This document shows positions 8,679-16,830 of a stretch of 48,478 bases of DNA, piece by piece. A program made the position numbers and the translations under genes. The first letter of the stretch is position 1; every line of letters starts with the position of its first letter. The DNA is from Candidatus Acidiferrales bacterium. Lineage in GTDB: Bacteria > Acidobacteriota > Terriglobia > Acidiferrales > UBA7541. The stretch lies in assembly GCA_030038275.1 (NCBI GenBank), contig JASHPG010000240.1, forward strand, positions 1 through 48,478, given 5' to 3'. The notes below the pieces were generated by a model. The model was not told the origin of the DNA and did no database searches. It was given only the letters and a program-made list of their open reading frames with translations.

Positions 8679-9722
8679 ATGCAAACTCCTATCCTCGAAG
8701 AACACAAATCTGGAAATGCGCATCTCGCCGAATTCAACGGCTGCGAATTGCCGGAAAGCTTTGCCGGTTTCGACGCGGAATATCGCGCGGCCCGTGAGAC
8801 CGCCGCTATTTTCGACACAAGTTGGAACGCAATCTGGTTCCTTGGCGGGCGCGACCGCGTGCAGTACCTGCACAACGTTACTTCCAACGACATCAAAGGC
8901 CTTGCCAAAGGCAGCGGCGCGCTGGCGCTGCTGCTCAATCCCCAAGGTCGCATCCTTGCGGAACTCGAAATCTACGCACTTCCGGAAAAACTGTTGGTCC
9001 GCTCGCACGCCTCGCAGCGCGAACGCACTCTCGCCACGCTGAAAAAGTACATCATCGGCTCGAAGGTGGAGATCGAGGATGTAACTGAACGAATGGGTAG
9101 CTTTGCCATCGAAGGCCCCCAAACCCCCGAGGTGGTGCATCAACTCACCACGATCGAGAACATCTTGCCGATGGGGTTGTGCGAAGCCACGATCGACGGA
9201 CACGCCTGCTGGGCAATCTGCCGGGGCTACTTCGGCATGATGGCAGTCGAATTCATCGCCTCGCGTGAAGATCTTTCTATGCTGTGGTGCAAGGCGCTCG
9301 GCATCGTGCGTCACTTGGGCGGGACTCCGATCGGCATGACAGCACTGAACGCGCTGCGCCTCGAAGCCGGTGAACCCTGGTTCCCTGTAGATTTCAACGA
9401 CGCGATGATTCCTCACGAAGCTGCGCTTGAAACAACGCACGTCAGCTTCAACAAGGGCTGCTACACCGGACAGGAAATTGTCGAGCGCGTGCGCTCGCGT
9501 GGCCACGTGAACCGAAAGCGCGTCCTGCTGAAGTTTTCCACCAGCGCTCCGCCGCCTTCCGGCGCGAAGCTGCGCGCCGACAGTGCGGAAGTCGGATTCG
9601 TCACGAGTTCGGCTTACTCGCCCGCAAACGGCTCGGCAATCGGTTTCGGCTACGTGCGTCGCGAGCGCTTCGCGCCCGGCAGTGTCGTGGAATTCGACGG
9701 CGGCACCGCCGAAGTAAAATAA
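8679..9722 (+). CDS. ygfZ: YgfZ/GcvT-like folate-binding protein
   Basis: Tetrahydrofolate-dependent protein of the YgfZ/IbaG-linked family that supports Fe-S cluster assembly or repair; about 347 residues from this start. The family signature KGCYTGQE is present in the C-terminal half, followed by RVRSRGHVNRKRV. The N-terminal GcvT-like fold contains FLGGRDRVQYLHNVTSNDI and LNPQGRILAELEIY. An ATG at 8655 is also in frame, but it overlaps a probable -10 element. The ATG at 8679 has GGAG eleven bases upstream, so 8679 is preferred. Pairing with hemW across a divergent promoter fits a shared iron/heme cofactor theme, but this is inference. Confidence 0.88.
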   Translation: MQTPILEEHKSGNAHLAEFNGCELPESFAGFDAEYRAARETAAIFDTSWNAIWFLGGRDRVQYLHNVTSNDIKGLAKGSGALALLLNPQGRILAELEIYALPEKLLVRSHASQRERTLATLKKYIIGSKVEIEDVTERMGSFAIEGPQTPEVVHQLTTIENILPMGLCEATIDGHACWAICRGYFGMMAVEFIASREDLSMLWCKALGIVRHLGGTPIGMTALNALRLEAGEPWFPVDFNDAMIPHEAALETTHVSFNKGCYTGQEIVERVRSRGHVNRKRVLLKFSTSAPPPSGAKLRADSAEVGFVTSSAYSPANGSAIGFGYVRRERFAPGSVVEFDGGTAEVK

Positions 9723-9753
9723 AAAAAGGCGAGCCGGCATCGGTCGGCTCGCC
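9721..9753 (-). terminator. rho-independent terminator of the DinB-fold gene
   Basis: Perfect 9-bp stem GGCGAGCCG/CGGCTCGCC (9728-9736 with 9745-9753), 8-base loop. Read on the minus strand it is followed by seven Ts. It lies 28 bases beyond the stop of the gene at 9781 and touches the stop of the convergent ygfZ-like gene. Confidence 0.88.
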
Positions 9754-9780
9754 TCGGATGTGAATAAAGGTTCGCTAGGA

Positions 9781-10347
9781 TTATCGCGCCGCTGGCGTGG
9801 CTTGTTGGCCGTTGCGGGCGTTCGCGCGCGCCATCTGCTCCTGGCGCTGGCGCGTCAAGTGCGGCACCACGCCGACGATCCGCTGGATCACCATCAACTG
9901 TCCGCGATGATGCATTTCATGCTCTTTCGGCGAGAGCAGCATCTCGAAGCGCGTTTTGCTCGCCGGATCGGCGCCCGGAGGCATCGCCACGCGCTCTTGC
10001 AGGACAGATTCCGGCAAGCTTTCGAGAAACGCCGCGAACTTCTCTCCGTTCGTCTGCAGCGCCGCGAGAATCTCGGACTTGGTCCGTAGCTTCGCTTCGT
10101 CCGCCGCGGCTTTCTGCATCATTTCGGGAAAATTCAGCTTCGCAAGACTGTCGACTCGCTCGCCATGAATGTAATGCGCGAAGTTGGTCCCGCAGGCGAT
10201 GTGCGCCAGCGCCTGCGCCACAGTCCTCGATTCCGGCGCCGGTTTAAAATTGTATTTATCTTCCGGAATATCCTGCGCAACTTGGATCGTGTTCTTGCGA
10301 ACGGTGCGAAATGCCGCCGCCAATTCTTTCCCGCCGTAATAGCTCAT
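9781..10347 (-). CDS. DinB-fold metal-binding protein
   Basis: Four-helix-bundle protein of the DinB/YfiT superfamily, 188 residues. The metal-binding histidines are visible as one His in LAHIACGTN (about residue 48) and the pair in HEMHHRGQL (about 140-150), the usual three-His arrangement. Family members act as thiol-dependent transferases or are damage-inducible; the substrate cannot be predicted. GGAGAG lies about eight bases before the ATG. It has its own strong terminator at 9721-9753, so it is probably transcribed alone or as the last gene after nuoB. Confidence 0.85.
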   Translation of the reverse strand: MSYYGGKELAAAFRTVRKNTIQVAQDIPEDKYNFKPAPESRTVAQALAHIACGTNFAHYIHGERVDSLAKLNFPEMMQKAAADEAKLRTKSEILAALQTNGEKFAAFLESLPESVLQERVAMPPGADPASKTRFEMLLSPKEHEMHHRGQLMVIQRIVGVVPHLTRQRQEQMARANARNGQQATPAAR

Positions 10348-10474
10348 GCTCTCTCCAATGTGAATTTTAGGATACGACTCAACTCAGATGCGGCCGGCAC
10401 CCGATGGATTCGCCGTTTTTCGCCCCCCCAAACACAACCCGGCTATAGGCTGCCAACAAATCCCGCACAAACTG

Positions 10475-11020
10475 TTAGCTCTTACTGAGATTGAGAGCCC
10501 GCAGAAAGCTGCCGCGCTCGCGATCGATTTTGTTCTGCAATTGGAAAATCGCGTACAGCAGCGCTTCCGGACGCGGCGGGCAGCCAGGCACGTACACGTC
10601 GATCGGGATCACTTGATTCACACCCTGCACGATCGCGTAGTTGTTGAAGACTCCGCCCGACGTGGCGCACGCGCCCATTGAGATCGCCCATTTCGGCTCG
10701 GGCATTTGCGCGTACAGCTGCTTGATCACCGGCGCCATTTTCTGGGAAACGCGCCCTGCGATAATCATCAGATCCGACTGCCGCGGCGAACCGCGAAACA
10801 CCTCGGCGCCAAACCGCGAAATATCGTAGCGCGAGGCGGCCATCGACATCATTTCGATCGCGCAGCAGGCCAGCCCGAACGACATCGGCCATATCGAACT
10901 GCGGCGCGCCCAGTTCACTACCTTATCCAGCGACGCGAACAGAATTCCCTCATCTTTCAGAAACGACCCATCGTCGCCCGGCTTCGCTAGCGTCACGCCT
11001 TTTGCAATCTCGACAGCCAT
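10475..11020 (-). CDS. nuoB: NADH-quinone oxidoreductase subunit B
   Basis: Complex I subunit carrying the terminal N2 [4Fe-4S] cluster next to the quinone site; 181 residues, normal length. Cluster ligands are visible as the adjacent pair in [11 protein letters not shown], one Cys in [10 protein letters not shown] and one in [11 protein letters not shown]. The conserved [11 protein letters not shown] and [12 protein letters not shown] blocks are intact. GGAGGAAAC lies about a dozen bases before the ATG. A CATAAT hexamer at 11056-11051 (minus) could be its -10. None of nuoA, nuoC or nuoD is adjacent, which is unusual because nuoB normally sits inside the nuo operon. Confidence 0.95.
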   Translation of the reverse strand: MAVEIAKGVTLAKPGDDGSFLKDEGILFASLDKVVNWARRSSIWPMSFGLACCAIEMMSMAASRYDISRFGAEVFRGSPRQSDLMIIAGRVSQKMAPVIKQLYAQMPEPKWAISMGACATSGGVFNNYAIVQGVNQVIPIDVYVPGCPPRPEALLYAIFQLQNKIDRERGSFLRALNLSKS

Positions 11021-11129
11021 GTTCAGTTAGTTTCCTCCGCTGAGGCTTCTATTATGCGCCCGAATTAGGAGGTCCGCAACGCCGTGCAGCTTCGCGTTGT
11101 CGTGTGGCGCGAGTACTCCTTCGAATACG

Positions 11130-11552
11130 CTAGTGTACTTCCAGCGTCGTTGATGTGGATTTCGTGTGTCCCGCCGCGTCCGCAATCGTGATCGTGTAGG
11201 TGGTCGTCTTCTTAGGTGTGACGCTGACGCAATGGTCGAACGCCGGCCAAACGTCCCCAACGGGAGGCGTAATCGAAACCGTCTTCGCGTTCGAAACGCT
11301 ATAGCACAGCTCGGACTCCTCTCCGCGGCCAATCGAAGCCGGGCTCGCAAAAAAACTGAGGATCGCGAAGCTGCTTCCGCCCATTCCATCGAACGTTTGC
11401 TGATCGCGGGCGCGCTGTTCCGCTGCCTTAGCCGCTTCTTTCTGCTGAAACGCGCGGTTCTGTACCGCGCGCGACCAGAAAACCCACAGCACGTAGCCCA
11501 AGGCCACGGCGAGCACGACGGCCGAGATGCGCGTGTACGTCTTCATGCGCAA
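11130..11552 (-). CDS. small membrane-anchored protein with Ig-like domain
   Basis: Protein of 140 residues with no named family recognised. A single N-terminal transmembrane helix (about 8-28, ISAVVLAVALGYVLWVFW) is followed by an Ala/Gln/Lys-rich stalk (33-55). A compact beta-rich domain (about 60-138) then shows an Ig-like pattern: LSFFASPASIGRGEESELCYSV, TTTYTITIADAAG and a terminal STTLEV strand. The two Cys residues flanking the central part could form a disulfide. The start codon lies four bases after the stop of the pseudopilin gene, so it is the last gene of the pilus operon and may be a pilus-associated periplasmic protein. That role is inferred from position. Confidence 0.7.
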   Translation of the reverse strand: MRMKTYTRISAVVLAVALGYVLWVFWSRAVQNRAFQQKEAAKAAEQRARDQQTFDGMGGSSFAILSFFASPASIGRGEESELCYSVSNAKTVSITPPVGDVWPAFDHCVSVTPKKTTTYTITIADAAGHTKSTSTTLEVH

Positions 11553-11556
11553 AATT

Positions 11557-12525
11557 CTAGTCGGAATTCTGCTGCGACGCGTCCGGAGAAGGCTGCGGAG
11601 TTGGATTCGACGGCGCCGCTGGCGCTCCGGTAGAAATTGATGGAGGCGTGCCCGAACTGCCCGGCGTGCCGGAGTTTCCGGTTCCAGTCCCGGTCAGTCC
11701 AGTCGGCAAACCCGGCAAGTTCGTCAGGCCGGGAATCAATCCGCCTGCCCCGCCGCCGGATTGCTGCTGCTGCGCCTGCATCGCGCGCGCCTGATCCTCG
11801 ATCGGATTCCAGATAAATTCCCAATCCAGGTATTTTTTCCCGCCTTTGTAAACGATCAGCGATTTTGCATCGGTCTTGCCCCCGACACCCGTCAGAAAAG
11901 CTCCTGGGACCGGTCCATCCACAGGTCCGGTGGGCTTGAGCGCGGCGAGCGGATTCTGAAGCTGCCCGAAGCCGTCATCGTCATTGGACGAGCCCGGTTG
12001 CGAACCGCTCTGCGTAGATTGATTCCCGCCGGACGCGAGGCTCGACGCCGGAACTGCGCCAGGCGTGACCGGTGGAATTTTCCCGTGATTCAGGTCCTTG
12101 ACGGCCATCTGCTGCAGCGTGGCGTATTTCACGCTGCCGATGATCTGCCCCGCCGCGTTGACGTAGATGAAGCGCCAGCTTCCATCGACTTTGTTCATCG
12201 GGTTCTTCATGGCCACTTCACGCAAAAAATGCAGCTCGGCCATTCCGGACTGGAGATCGTCAAACGTCTGCGGGTAATGCCCGGTCTTGTGGTAGTAGAG
12301 GCGAATGGCGCGATCCACCTGCTCGCCGCGCCAGATGGTCTCTTGTTCGCGGATGCGGCGTCCCTGCGTGGCGTAGTTTTCCATCACCTCTTGCGAGGCG
12401 ATGATCAGCGTCACCACCATGATGAGCGCCATCAGGAACGCATAGCCGGACTCGCGCAAGCCTTTGGCGCTCGTGCTCGTATGGCGTCTGTTTACTCTCT
12501 GGCGGCTTTGCAAAGCGGCCCGCAT
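11557..12525 (-). CDS. noncanonical GspG-like pseudopilin
   Basis: About 322 residues from the chosen start. It has a short basic leader, then a class III-like hydrophobic segment after ESG/YAFLMALIMVVTLI. Next comes a pseudopilin-type helix with RAIRLYYHKTGHYPQTFDDL, the motif seen in GspG-like proteins. After cleavage at Gly the fifth residue is Met, not the Glu normal in major pilins, so it may be a minor or tip-type subunit. The C-terminal third is Pro/Ser/Thr/Gln/Gly-rich and probably disordered. An ATG at 12576 is also in frame but overlaps the upstream gene. The ATG at 12525 lies four bases after that gene's stop, with GGAAA about eight bases upstream. It is part of the pilM-N-O operon. 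Confidence 0.78.
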   Translation of the reverse strand: MRAALQSRQRVNRRHTSTSAKGLRESGYAFLMALIMVVTLIIASQEVMENYATQGRRIREQETIWRGEQVDRAIRLYYHKTGHYPQTFDDLQSGMAELHFLREVAMKNPMNKVDGSWRFIYVNAAGQIIGSVKYATLQQMAVKDLNHGKIPPVTPGAVPASSLASGGNQSTQSGSQPGSSNDDDGFGQLQNPLAALKPTGPVDGPVPGAFLTGVGGKTDAKSLIVYKGGKKYLDWEFIWNPIEDQARAMQAQQQQSGGGAGGLIPGLTNLPGLPTGLTGTGTGNSGTPGSSGTPPSISTGAPAAPSNPTPQPSPDASQQNSD

Positions 12526-12529
12526 CGGA

Positions 12530-13072
12530 TCAGTTTCCGGCCTGGCCCGGCGGCTGCGTGATCGGCAGCGTTTCATGGCGCCCAGTGGAAATTTCCATCA
12601 CTTCCGCCGAGCTATTGGTAACGCTCAACAGGCGGTACCGGTCGAGGAACGTATCGCCCTGGGCCAGCACCAGAATGTCGTCGCCGCTCGAGAAAAATCC
12701 CACGCGCCTCCCGCTACTGGGCTCTGACGCGTACCCGAAGAATTGCACGGGAACCTGCAGCGACGGTGTGGGCGGAGGGCCGCTGAACGCCTGCGCCGGC
12801 TTCACGGCTTGCACTTTCGGCTTCGGCGGGGGAATAGGCTCGGCTTCGAATATGTTCCGGTGCGCGCCGGCATATTCGGTCTTCCGGATATTATCGAGCA
12901 GGTCGAGGTGGAGTTCCGGTTCTTGAACGTCCAGCGGATGAAATTGCCCGTCGGCGGCTACGACGCCTGCGACGGAAACATGCGCTCCACCTGGAATCAT
13001 CTCGTGGTACAGCACGAAGCCAAGCACCACTACGAGCGCCGCGAAAATGTACATTTCAACGCGCCGGGACAT
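12530..13072 (-). CDS. PilP/GspC-like inner-membrane protein
   Basis: About 180 residues from an ATG at 13072, four bases beyond the pilO stop; a further in-frame ATG at 13153 would overlap pilO and is unlikely. One N-terminal transmembrane helix (about 8-25) is followed by a Pro-rich linker (PPPKPKVQAVKP). A C-terminal beta domain (about 100-170) has VQFFGYASEP, GRRVGFFSSGDDILVLAQGD and RYRLLSV, the pattern of PilP/GspC homology regions. These link inner-membrane PilNO to the outer-membrane secretin. No lipobox Cys is visible, so it resembles GspC more than the PilP lipoprotein. The assignment rests on gene order plus this domain pattern. Confidence 0.68.
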   Translation of the reverse strand: MSRRVEMYIFAALVVVLGFVLYHEMIPGGAHVSVAGVVAADGQFHPLDVQEPELHLDLLDNIRKTEYAGAHRNIFEAEPIPPPKPKVQAVKPAQAFSGPPPTPSLQVPVQFFGYASEPSSGRRVGFFSSGDDILVLAQGDTFLDRYRLLSVTNSSAEVMEISTGRHETLPITQPPGQAGN

Positions 13073-13076
13073 TGTT

Positions 13077-13625
13077 TCAGGTCCTGAAATACGTATGGAG
13101 TTGAAGGTCGAGATCGACCATTCCGGCGTTACCGCCATGCAGTTCCAAACCATCGAGCAAATAAAAATCCGGCGACCGCTCTAAGCCATTGATGAAGCGA
13201 ATTAAAGACGGATAATCAGCCGTCACTTTCGTTTTCACCACCACTTCCGTTACCCCTCGGCCCTTGACGGCCCTTTGCTGGAACTGCAATCCGGAGGTTT
13301 GCACGCCCGCATCCTTGCTGATGGAGTCCAGGTCGGCCTCGATTCGGGAATAACCGGTCGTCGAATCGAAAAACGCGTTATCGTAAAATGCGTTGCATTG
13401 CTTGCCCGCCTCGGGAAGCGCTGCGCGTATTCGCTCGCCGCGCGCCACGTCCGCGCGCAGCAATTTGGCCTGTTGCGTCAGGTGAATCGTGCGCGTCCGC
13501 ATGGCTTGCGCTCCGTTCTGCCCAATCTGCCACAGCACCACCACCAACGCCACGTCCACCGCCACCAGCAGCAGTAGCACTGCGGCAATCCCTTTTTTCC
13601 AGGCCGGCCAGAGCGCGAAGTTCAT
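13077..13625 (-). CDS. pilO: type IV pilus alignment protein PilO
   Basis: Inner-membrane protein of about 182 residues. A short cytoplasmic end is followed by a transmembrane helix (about 12-35), a periplasmic coiled coil (45-75) and a ferredoxin-like domain (about 100-180). It is expected to dimerise with PilN and couple the cytoplasmic PilM ring to the PilP-secretin complex. The start at 13625 overlaps the pilN stop as ATGA; a further ATG at 13640 lies inside pilN. The periplasmic DYPSLIRFINGLERSPDFYLLDGLEL segment fits PilO. It is smaller than many proteobacterial PilO proteins (about 200-210 residues). Confidence 0.85.
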   Translation of the reverse strand: MNFALWPAWKKGIAAVLLLLVAVDVALVVVLWQIGQNGAQAMRTRTIHLTQQAKLLRADVARGERIRAALPEAGKQCNAFYDNAFFDSTTGYSRIEADLDSISKDAGVQTSGLQFQQRAVKGRGVTEVVVKTKVTADYPSLIRFINGLERSPDFYLLDGLELHGGNAGMVDLDLQLHTYFRT

Positions 13626-14200
13626 GTCGTCGAATACCACACCGTGAGATCGATTAAAAACGCATCTTGCGGGCCGGACGTCTGGCCCGTGCTTTTCGCC
13701 TGTTTTACATCTTTAACCACCAACTCGGAAAAAACCTTGGAAGTTTCCATGGACTTCAGGAACTGCACTTCGCTCGCGTTCGTTTCCGCGCCAACTTGCA
13801 GCGTGACCTCCGCGCGCCCCTTGTCCAATTTCGGAGAAATGCTGATCACCCGCACTCCCGGCGGCAGCGTTTGCTCCAAATCGGTGAAAATTTTCGTCCA
13901 CGGGAAGCTGCGTTCATCGATCAGCGAGTTCAGAAACTCCGAGCGTTCCAGAGTTCGCTGCACCTGCTCGCCCCGAAAGTACGCGGCAAGCCGCTGCTGT
14001 TGCATTTCGCTGGTGCGAATCTGCGCTTCCAGTGCGCTGGTTTCGGCGCGGAGCGCGCGCTGGCTTCGCCACGATGAATACGCTGCATGCGCCAGCAACA
14101 CCAGGGCGATCAACGCAACGATACCGCCCACAAGTGATCCGGCGACGAATGGCCGGTTATTCGCCTGCGGACTGGTCGCGAGATTGAGTCGCAGATTCAT
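13622..14200 (-). CDS. pilN: type IV pilus alignment protein PilN
   Basis: Protein of 192 residues. The N-terminal MNLRLNLATSP resembles the PilN INLLP-type motif that binds PilM. A transmembrane helix (about 20-42), a coiled coil (50-85) and a periplasmic ferredoxin-like domain follow. FTDLEQTLPPGVRVISISP is the conserved PilN segment. It is translationally coupled to pilO by a 4-base overlap and separated from pilM by 16 bases. Confidence 0.88.
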   Translation of the reverse strand: MNLRLNLATSPQANNRPFVAGSLVGGIVALIALVLLAHAAYSSWRSQRALRAETSALEAQIRTSEMQQQRLAAYFRGEQVQRTLERSEFLNSLIDERSFPWTKIFTDLEQTLPPGVRVISISPKLDKGRAEVTLQVGAETNASEVQFLKSMETSKVFSELVVKDVKQAKSTGQTSGPQDAFLIDLTVWYSTT

Positions 14201-14216
14201 GATTATTTGGCCGGCG

Positions 14217-15206
14217 CTAGGACGCTCCGTTCATCGCCCAGCCCGCTAGGCCGTCGAGTCCTTGGCGCAGCAAACTCTTGCCCTGTGGGTTGAGATCGCG
14301 CGCGCCGCCCGCCGCCGAAATCGGCTCGACGCCTACGTTCAATTCGCGCCCCAGCGCGCCACGGAAGAGATCGGCCTTTTCGCCGAAACCCGCCAGGTAG
14401 GCGCGGTCGATCTCCCTGCCCCAGGTATCCTGGAAATATGCGACAGCCGGGAATACTTCCTCCAGCACGGCCTGCGCATCGAACTGGCGCGCTCCAGCGG
14501 CTAGCTCGGTGGATCGATACACGCAGAGCGATTGCCCCTGAACGACCGCCGTTGTCAGCGTTGAACCGCAGAGCCGCGCGACCAGCGTTGCTCCCGATTG
14601 CTCCAGCAGAGGCAGCGCCGCGAGGCTCGAACTTAGCACTACGCCCGCGCGGACATCCATCGTTTCAAGAAGCTCCTCGTACTCTCGCAGGATCCGCCGG
14701 CGCGCAATCGCCGTCACCACTTCCAGGCCGCCGTCGCGCCCGGCCTGCCGCATCCACGATACGGTTGTTTCGTCCACGTCAAACGGTACGCTTTTCTTCA
14801 GCCGCCACCGAAGCAGCGGGAGAGCGTCTTCTGCTTTCCGCGGCAAGTTTTCGAAGGGCAGGACGAAAACGCGCACTGCCATGTCCGGAACCAGCAAAGC
14901 GAGCGGTCCGCTACGGTGCGGCAATCTGCTGAAAACGCGGCGCAGCCCTTCCTTCACGGCATCCGGCTGGGTCACATTCGCATCCACCGGCGACGGCATC
15001 AGGCTGCCTGCTGGCAGAGGCTCCGCCGCGTATCCCTCCAGGCTGCCGCGCGAAACGCCCCAGCGTGCCGCGGCCACGTGATCCGCCGCGATTTCCACTA
15101 CTAACGAGGGGTGCGGCATGGCGTGCAGCCAACGGTCGATTTTACCGATGAAGCTGGTGCCGGAAGATTTGGCTCCGATGTCTGCCGTGGCCACCGCGCT
15201 AGTCAA
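14217..15206 (-). CDS. pilM: type IV pilus actin-like protein PilM
   Basis: Cytoplasmic actin-fold protein (329 residues) that binds the PilN N-terminus and links the motor to the alignment complex. The family pattern of an N-terminal ribonuclease H-like half (VVEIAADHVAAARW), a central 1C-like insertion (FVLPFENLPRKAEDALPLLRWRLKKSVPFD) and a C-terminal half is visible. The first Asp/Gly-rich nucleotide loop is degenerate, so ATP binding may be weak. The gene overlaps gspE/pilB by 8 bases and lies in the usual M-N-O order. Confidence 0.83.
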   Translation of the reverse strand: MTSAVATADIGAKSSGTSFIGKIDRWLHAMPHPSLVVEIAADHVAAARWGVSRGSLEGYAAEPLPAGSLMPSPVDANVTQPDAVKEGLRRVFSRLPHRSGPLALLVPDMAVRVFVLPFENLPRKAEDALPLLRWRLKKSVPFDVDETTVSWMRQAGRDGGLEVVTAIARRRILREYEELLETMDVRAGVVLSSSLAALPLLEQSGATLVARLCGSTLTTAVVQGQSLCVYRSTELAAGARQFDAQAVLEEVFPAVAYFQDTWGREIDRAYLAGFGEKADLFRGALGRELNVGVEPISAAGGARDLNPQGKSLLRQGLDGLAGWAMNGAS

Positions 15207-16824
15207 CGAACGTCACCTTATTGATTTCGCGCAGGGTGGTGGCGCCCGCGCGTATTTTCTTCAGTGCTGATTCGCGCAGGAATGTCATACCCTCCGCTCG
15301 CGCAGTGCGCTTGATTTCCGATGTGGGACGCCGGTCGATAATCATTTCGCGGATGCGATCGGAAAGGTCCAGCAGTTCCGTAATGGCCGTCCTGCCGCGA
15401 TAGCCGCTCCCGGAGCATTCCAGGCAGCCAGCCCCTTCATAAAAGGCCACGCTTCCCCACTCCGCCGGATCGAGCGCGGACTCTTGGAGCTCCTCGGCGG
15501 TATAGCGAACGCGCTTTTTGCAGTTGTCGCAGATCACGCGAACCAATCGCTGCGCCAGGATGCAATTCAGCGCCGAAACGAAATTGTATGGTTCAACGTT
15601 CATGTTAATGAAGCGTCCGATCACGTCCGTCACGTTGTTCGCATGAACGGTGGTAAAAACCAGATGGCCCGTCAGCGCGGAGTTGATCGCGATCTGCGCC
15701 GTTTCCTGGTCGCGGATTTCGCCAACCATGATCTTGTCCGGATCGTGCCGCAGAATCGAGCGCAAGCCGCGTGCGAACGTCAGCCCCTTCTTTTCGTTGA
15801 CGGGAATCTGTGTGATGCCGCGCACCTGATATTCAACTGGATCCTCAATCGTGATGATCTTGTCTTCGTCGTTCTTGATTTCGTTGATCGCGGCGTACAA
15901 CGTGGTCGTCTTGCCGGAGCCGGTCGGACCGGTGACGAGCACCATCCCGTAGGGCTCGTGGATGTAGCGCCGGAATCGCGCCATTTCATCCGCATCGAAA
16001 CCCACCACATCGAGAGTCAGATTTCGAAATTTTTCGCTCAGCGTTTCCTTATCCAGGATGCGAAGCACCGCGTCTTCGCCATGCACCGACGGCATGATGG
16101 ACACGCGGAAATCGACATCGCGTCCCTTGTAGCCGACGCGAAAACGCCCGTCCTGCGGCACGCGGCGCTCGGCAATGTCCAGCTCGCTCATCACCTTGAT
16201 CCGTGAAAGGATCGTGGCGTGCCATTCCTTGTCGAGCGGCTTCATTGCGTATTGCAGCACGCCGTCGATGCGGTACTTGACCACCACTTCCGAATTGCGC
16301 GTTTCGATGTGAATGTCGCTCGCCCGCCGCTCCAGAGCAGTAAAAATGATCGTGTCCACCAGCCGTACGACCGGGCTGATTCCCGCTTCGCCCGTCAGCT
16401 TCTCGACGGTTATGTCCTCGTCGCTTTGGACGTCCTGCACCACTTGCAACGTGAAACCTTCGGTCGCCTGATCCAGCACCCGTTGCGATTGCTCGGTGCG
16501 CTTGAGCAAATCGCCGATTTGCGATGCCGTCGCCACTTTGACTTGCAGCCGCTTCCCAAGCAGCAGCGAAAGCTCGTCCATCATCGGCAGTTGGCTCGGG
16601 TCAACCAGCGCGATCACTAATGTCGACTCGCGCGATTCCAGCGGTACGAAGTTGTAGCGGAACATCATTTCCGCCGGGATGCTGCGGAAAAGCTCCGGGT
16701 CAATGCGCTGCTCGCGCAGATCGACGAACGGGCAGCGATAGCGCTCCGCCAGACGGCGCGCCTGTTCGCGTTCGGCCTCGTTAGTGCTGCCGGGCAGCGG
16801 CGGATTGTTGGACACAGTAGCCAT
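15199..16824 (-). CDS. GspE/PilB-family assembly ATPase
   Basis: Hexameric secretion ATPase of 541 residues. An N-terminal MshEN-type domain (about 1-150, RYRCPFVDLREQRIDPE) precedes the N2 and ATPase domains. Walker A is GPTGSGKTTTLYAAI; the Asp box (ITIEDPVEYQV), Walker B and a His box (FTTVHANNVTDVI) are intact. A zinc tetracysteine motif near the C-terminus is CDNCKK followed by CLECSGSG. This is one of two PilB-like ATPases in the window; the other is at 33767. Together with the adjacent platform protein and pilMNO it forms a complete inner-membrane motor, either a second pilus type or a type II secretion system. No secretin gene is present here to decide. Confidence 0.92.
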   Translation of the reverse strand: MATVSNNPPLPGSTNEAEREQARRLAERYRCPFVDLREQRIDPELFRSIPAEMMFRYNFVPLESRESTLVIALVDPSQLPMMDELSLLLGKRLQVKVATASQIGDLLKRTEQSQRVLDQATEGFTLQVVQDVQSDEDITVEKLTGEAGISPVVRLVDTIIFTALERRASDIHIETRNSEVVVKYRIDGVLQYAMKPLDKEWHATILSRIKVMSELDIAERRVPQDGRFRVGYKGRDVDFRVSIMPSVHGEDAVLRILDKETLSEKFRNLTLDVVGFDADEMARFRRYIHEPYGMVLVTGPTGSGKTTTLYAAINEIKNDEDKIITIEDPVEYQVRGITQIPVNEKKGLTFARGLRSILRHDPDKIMVGEIRDQETAQIAINSALTGHLVFTTVHANNVTDVIGRFINMNVEPYNFVSALNCILAQRLVRVICDNCKKRVRYTAEELQESALDPAEWGSVAFYEGAGCLECSGSGYRGRTAITELLDLSDRIREMIIDRRPTSEIKRTARAEGMTFLRESALKKIRAGATTLREINKVTFVD

Positions 16825-16830
16825 GCGGTC

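Noticed and set aside
8574-9740. Long open frame on the minus strand over the ygfZ-like gene
   Set aside because: The plus-strand protein carries the KGCYTGQE family signature; the antisense product has no family features.
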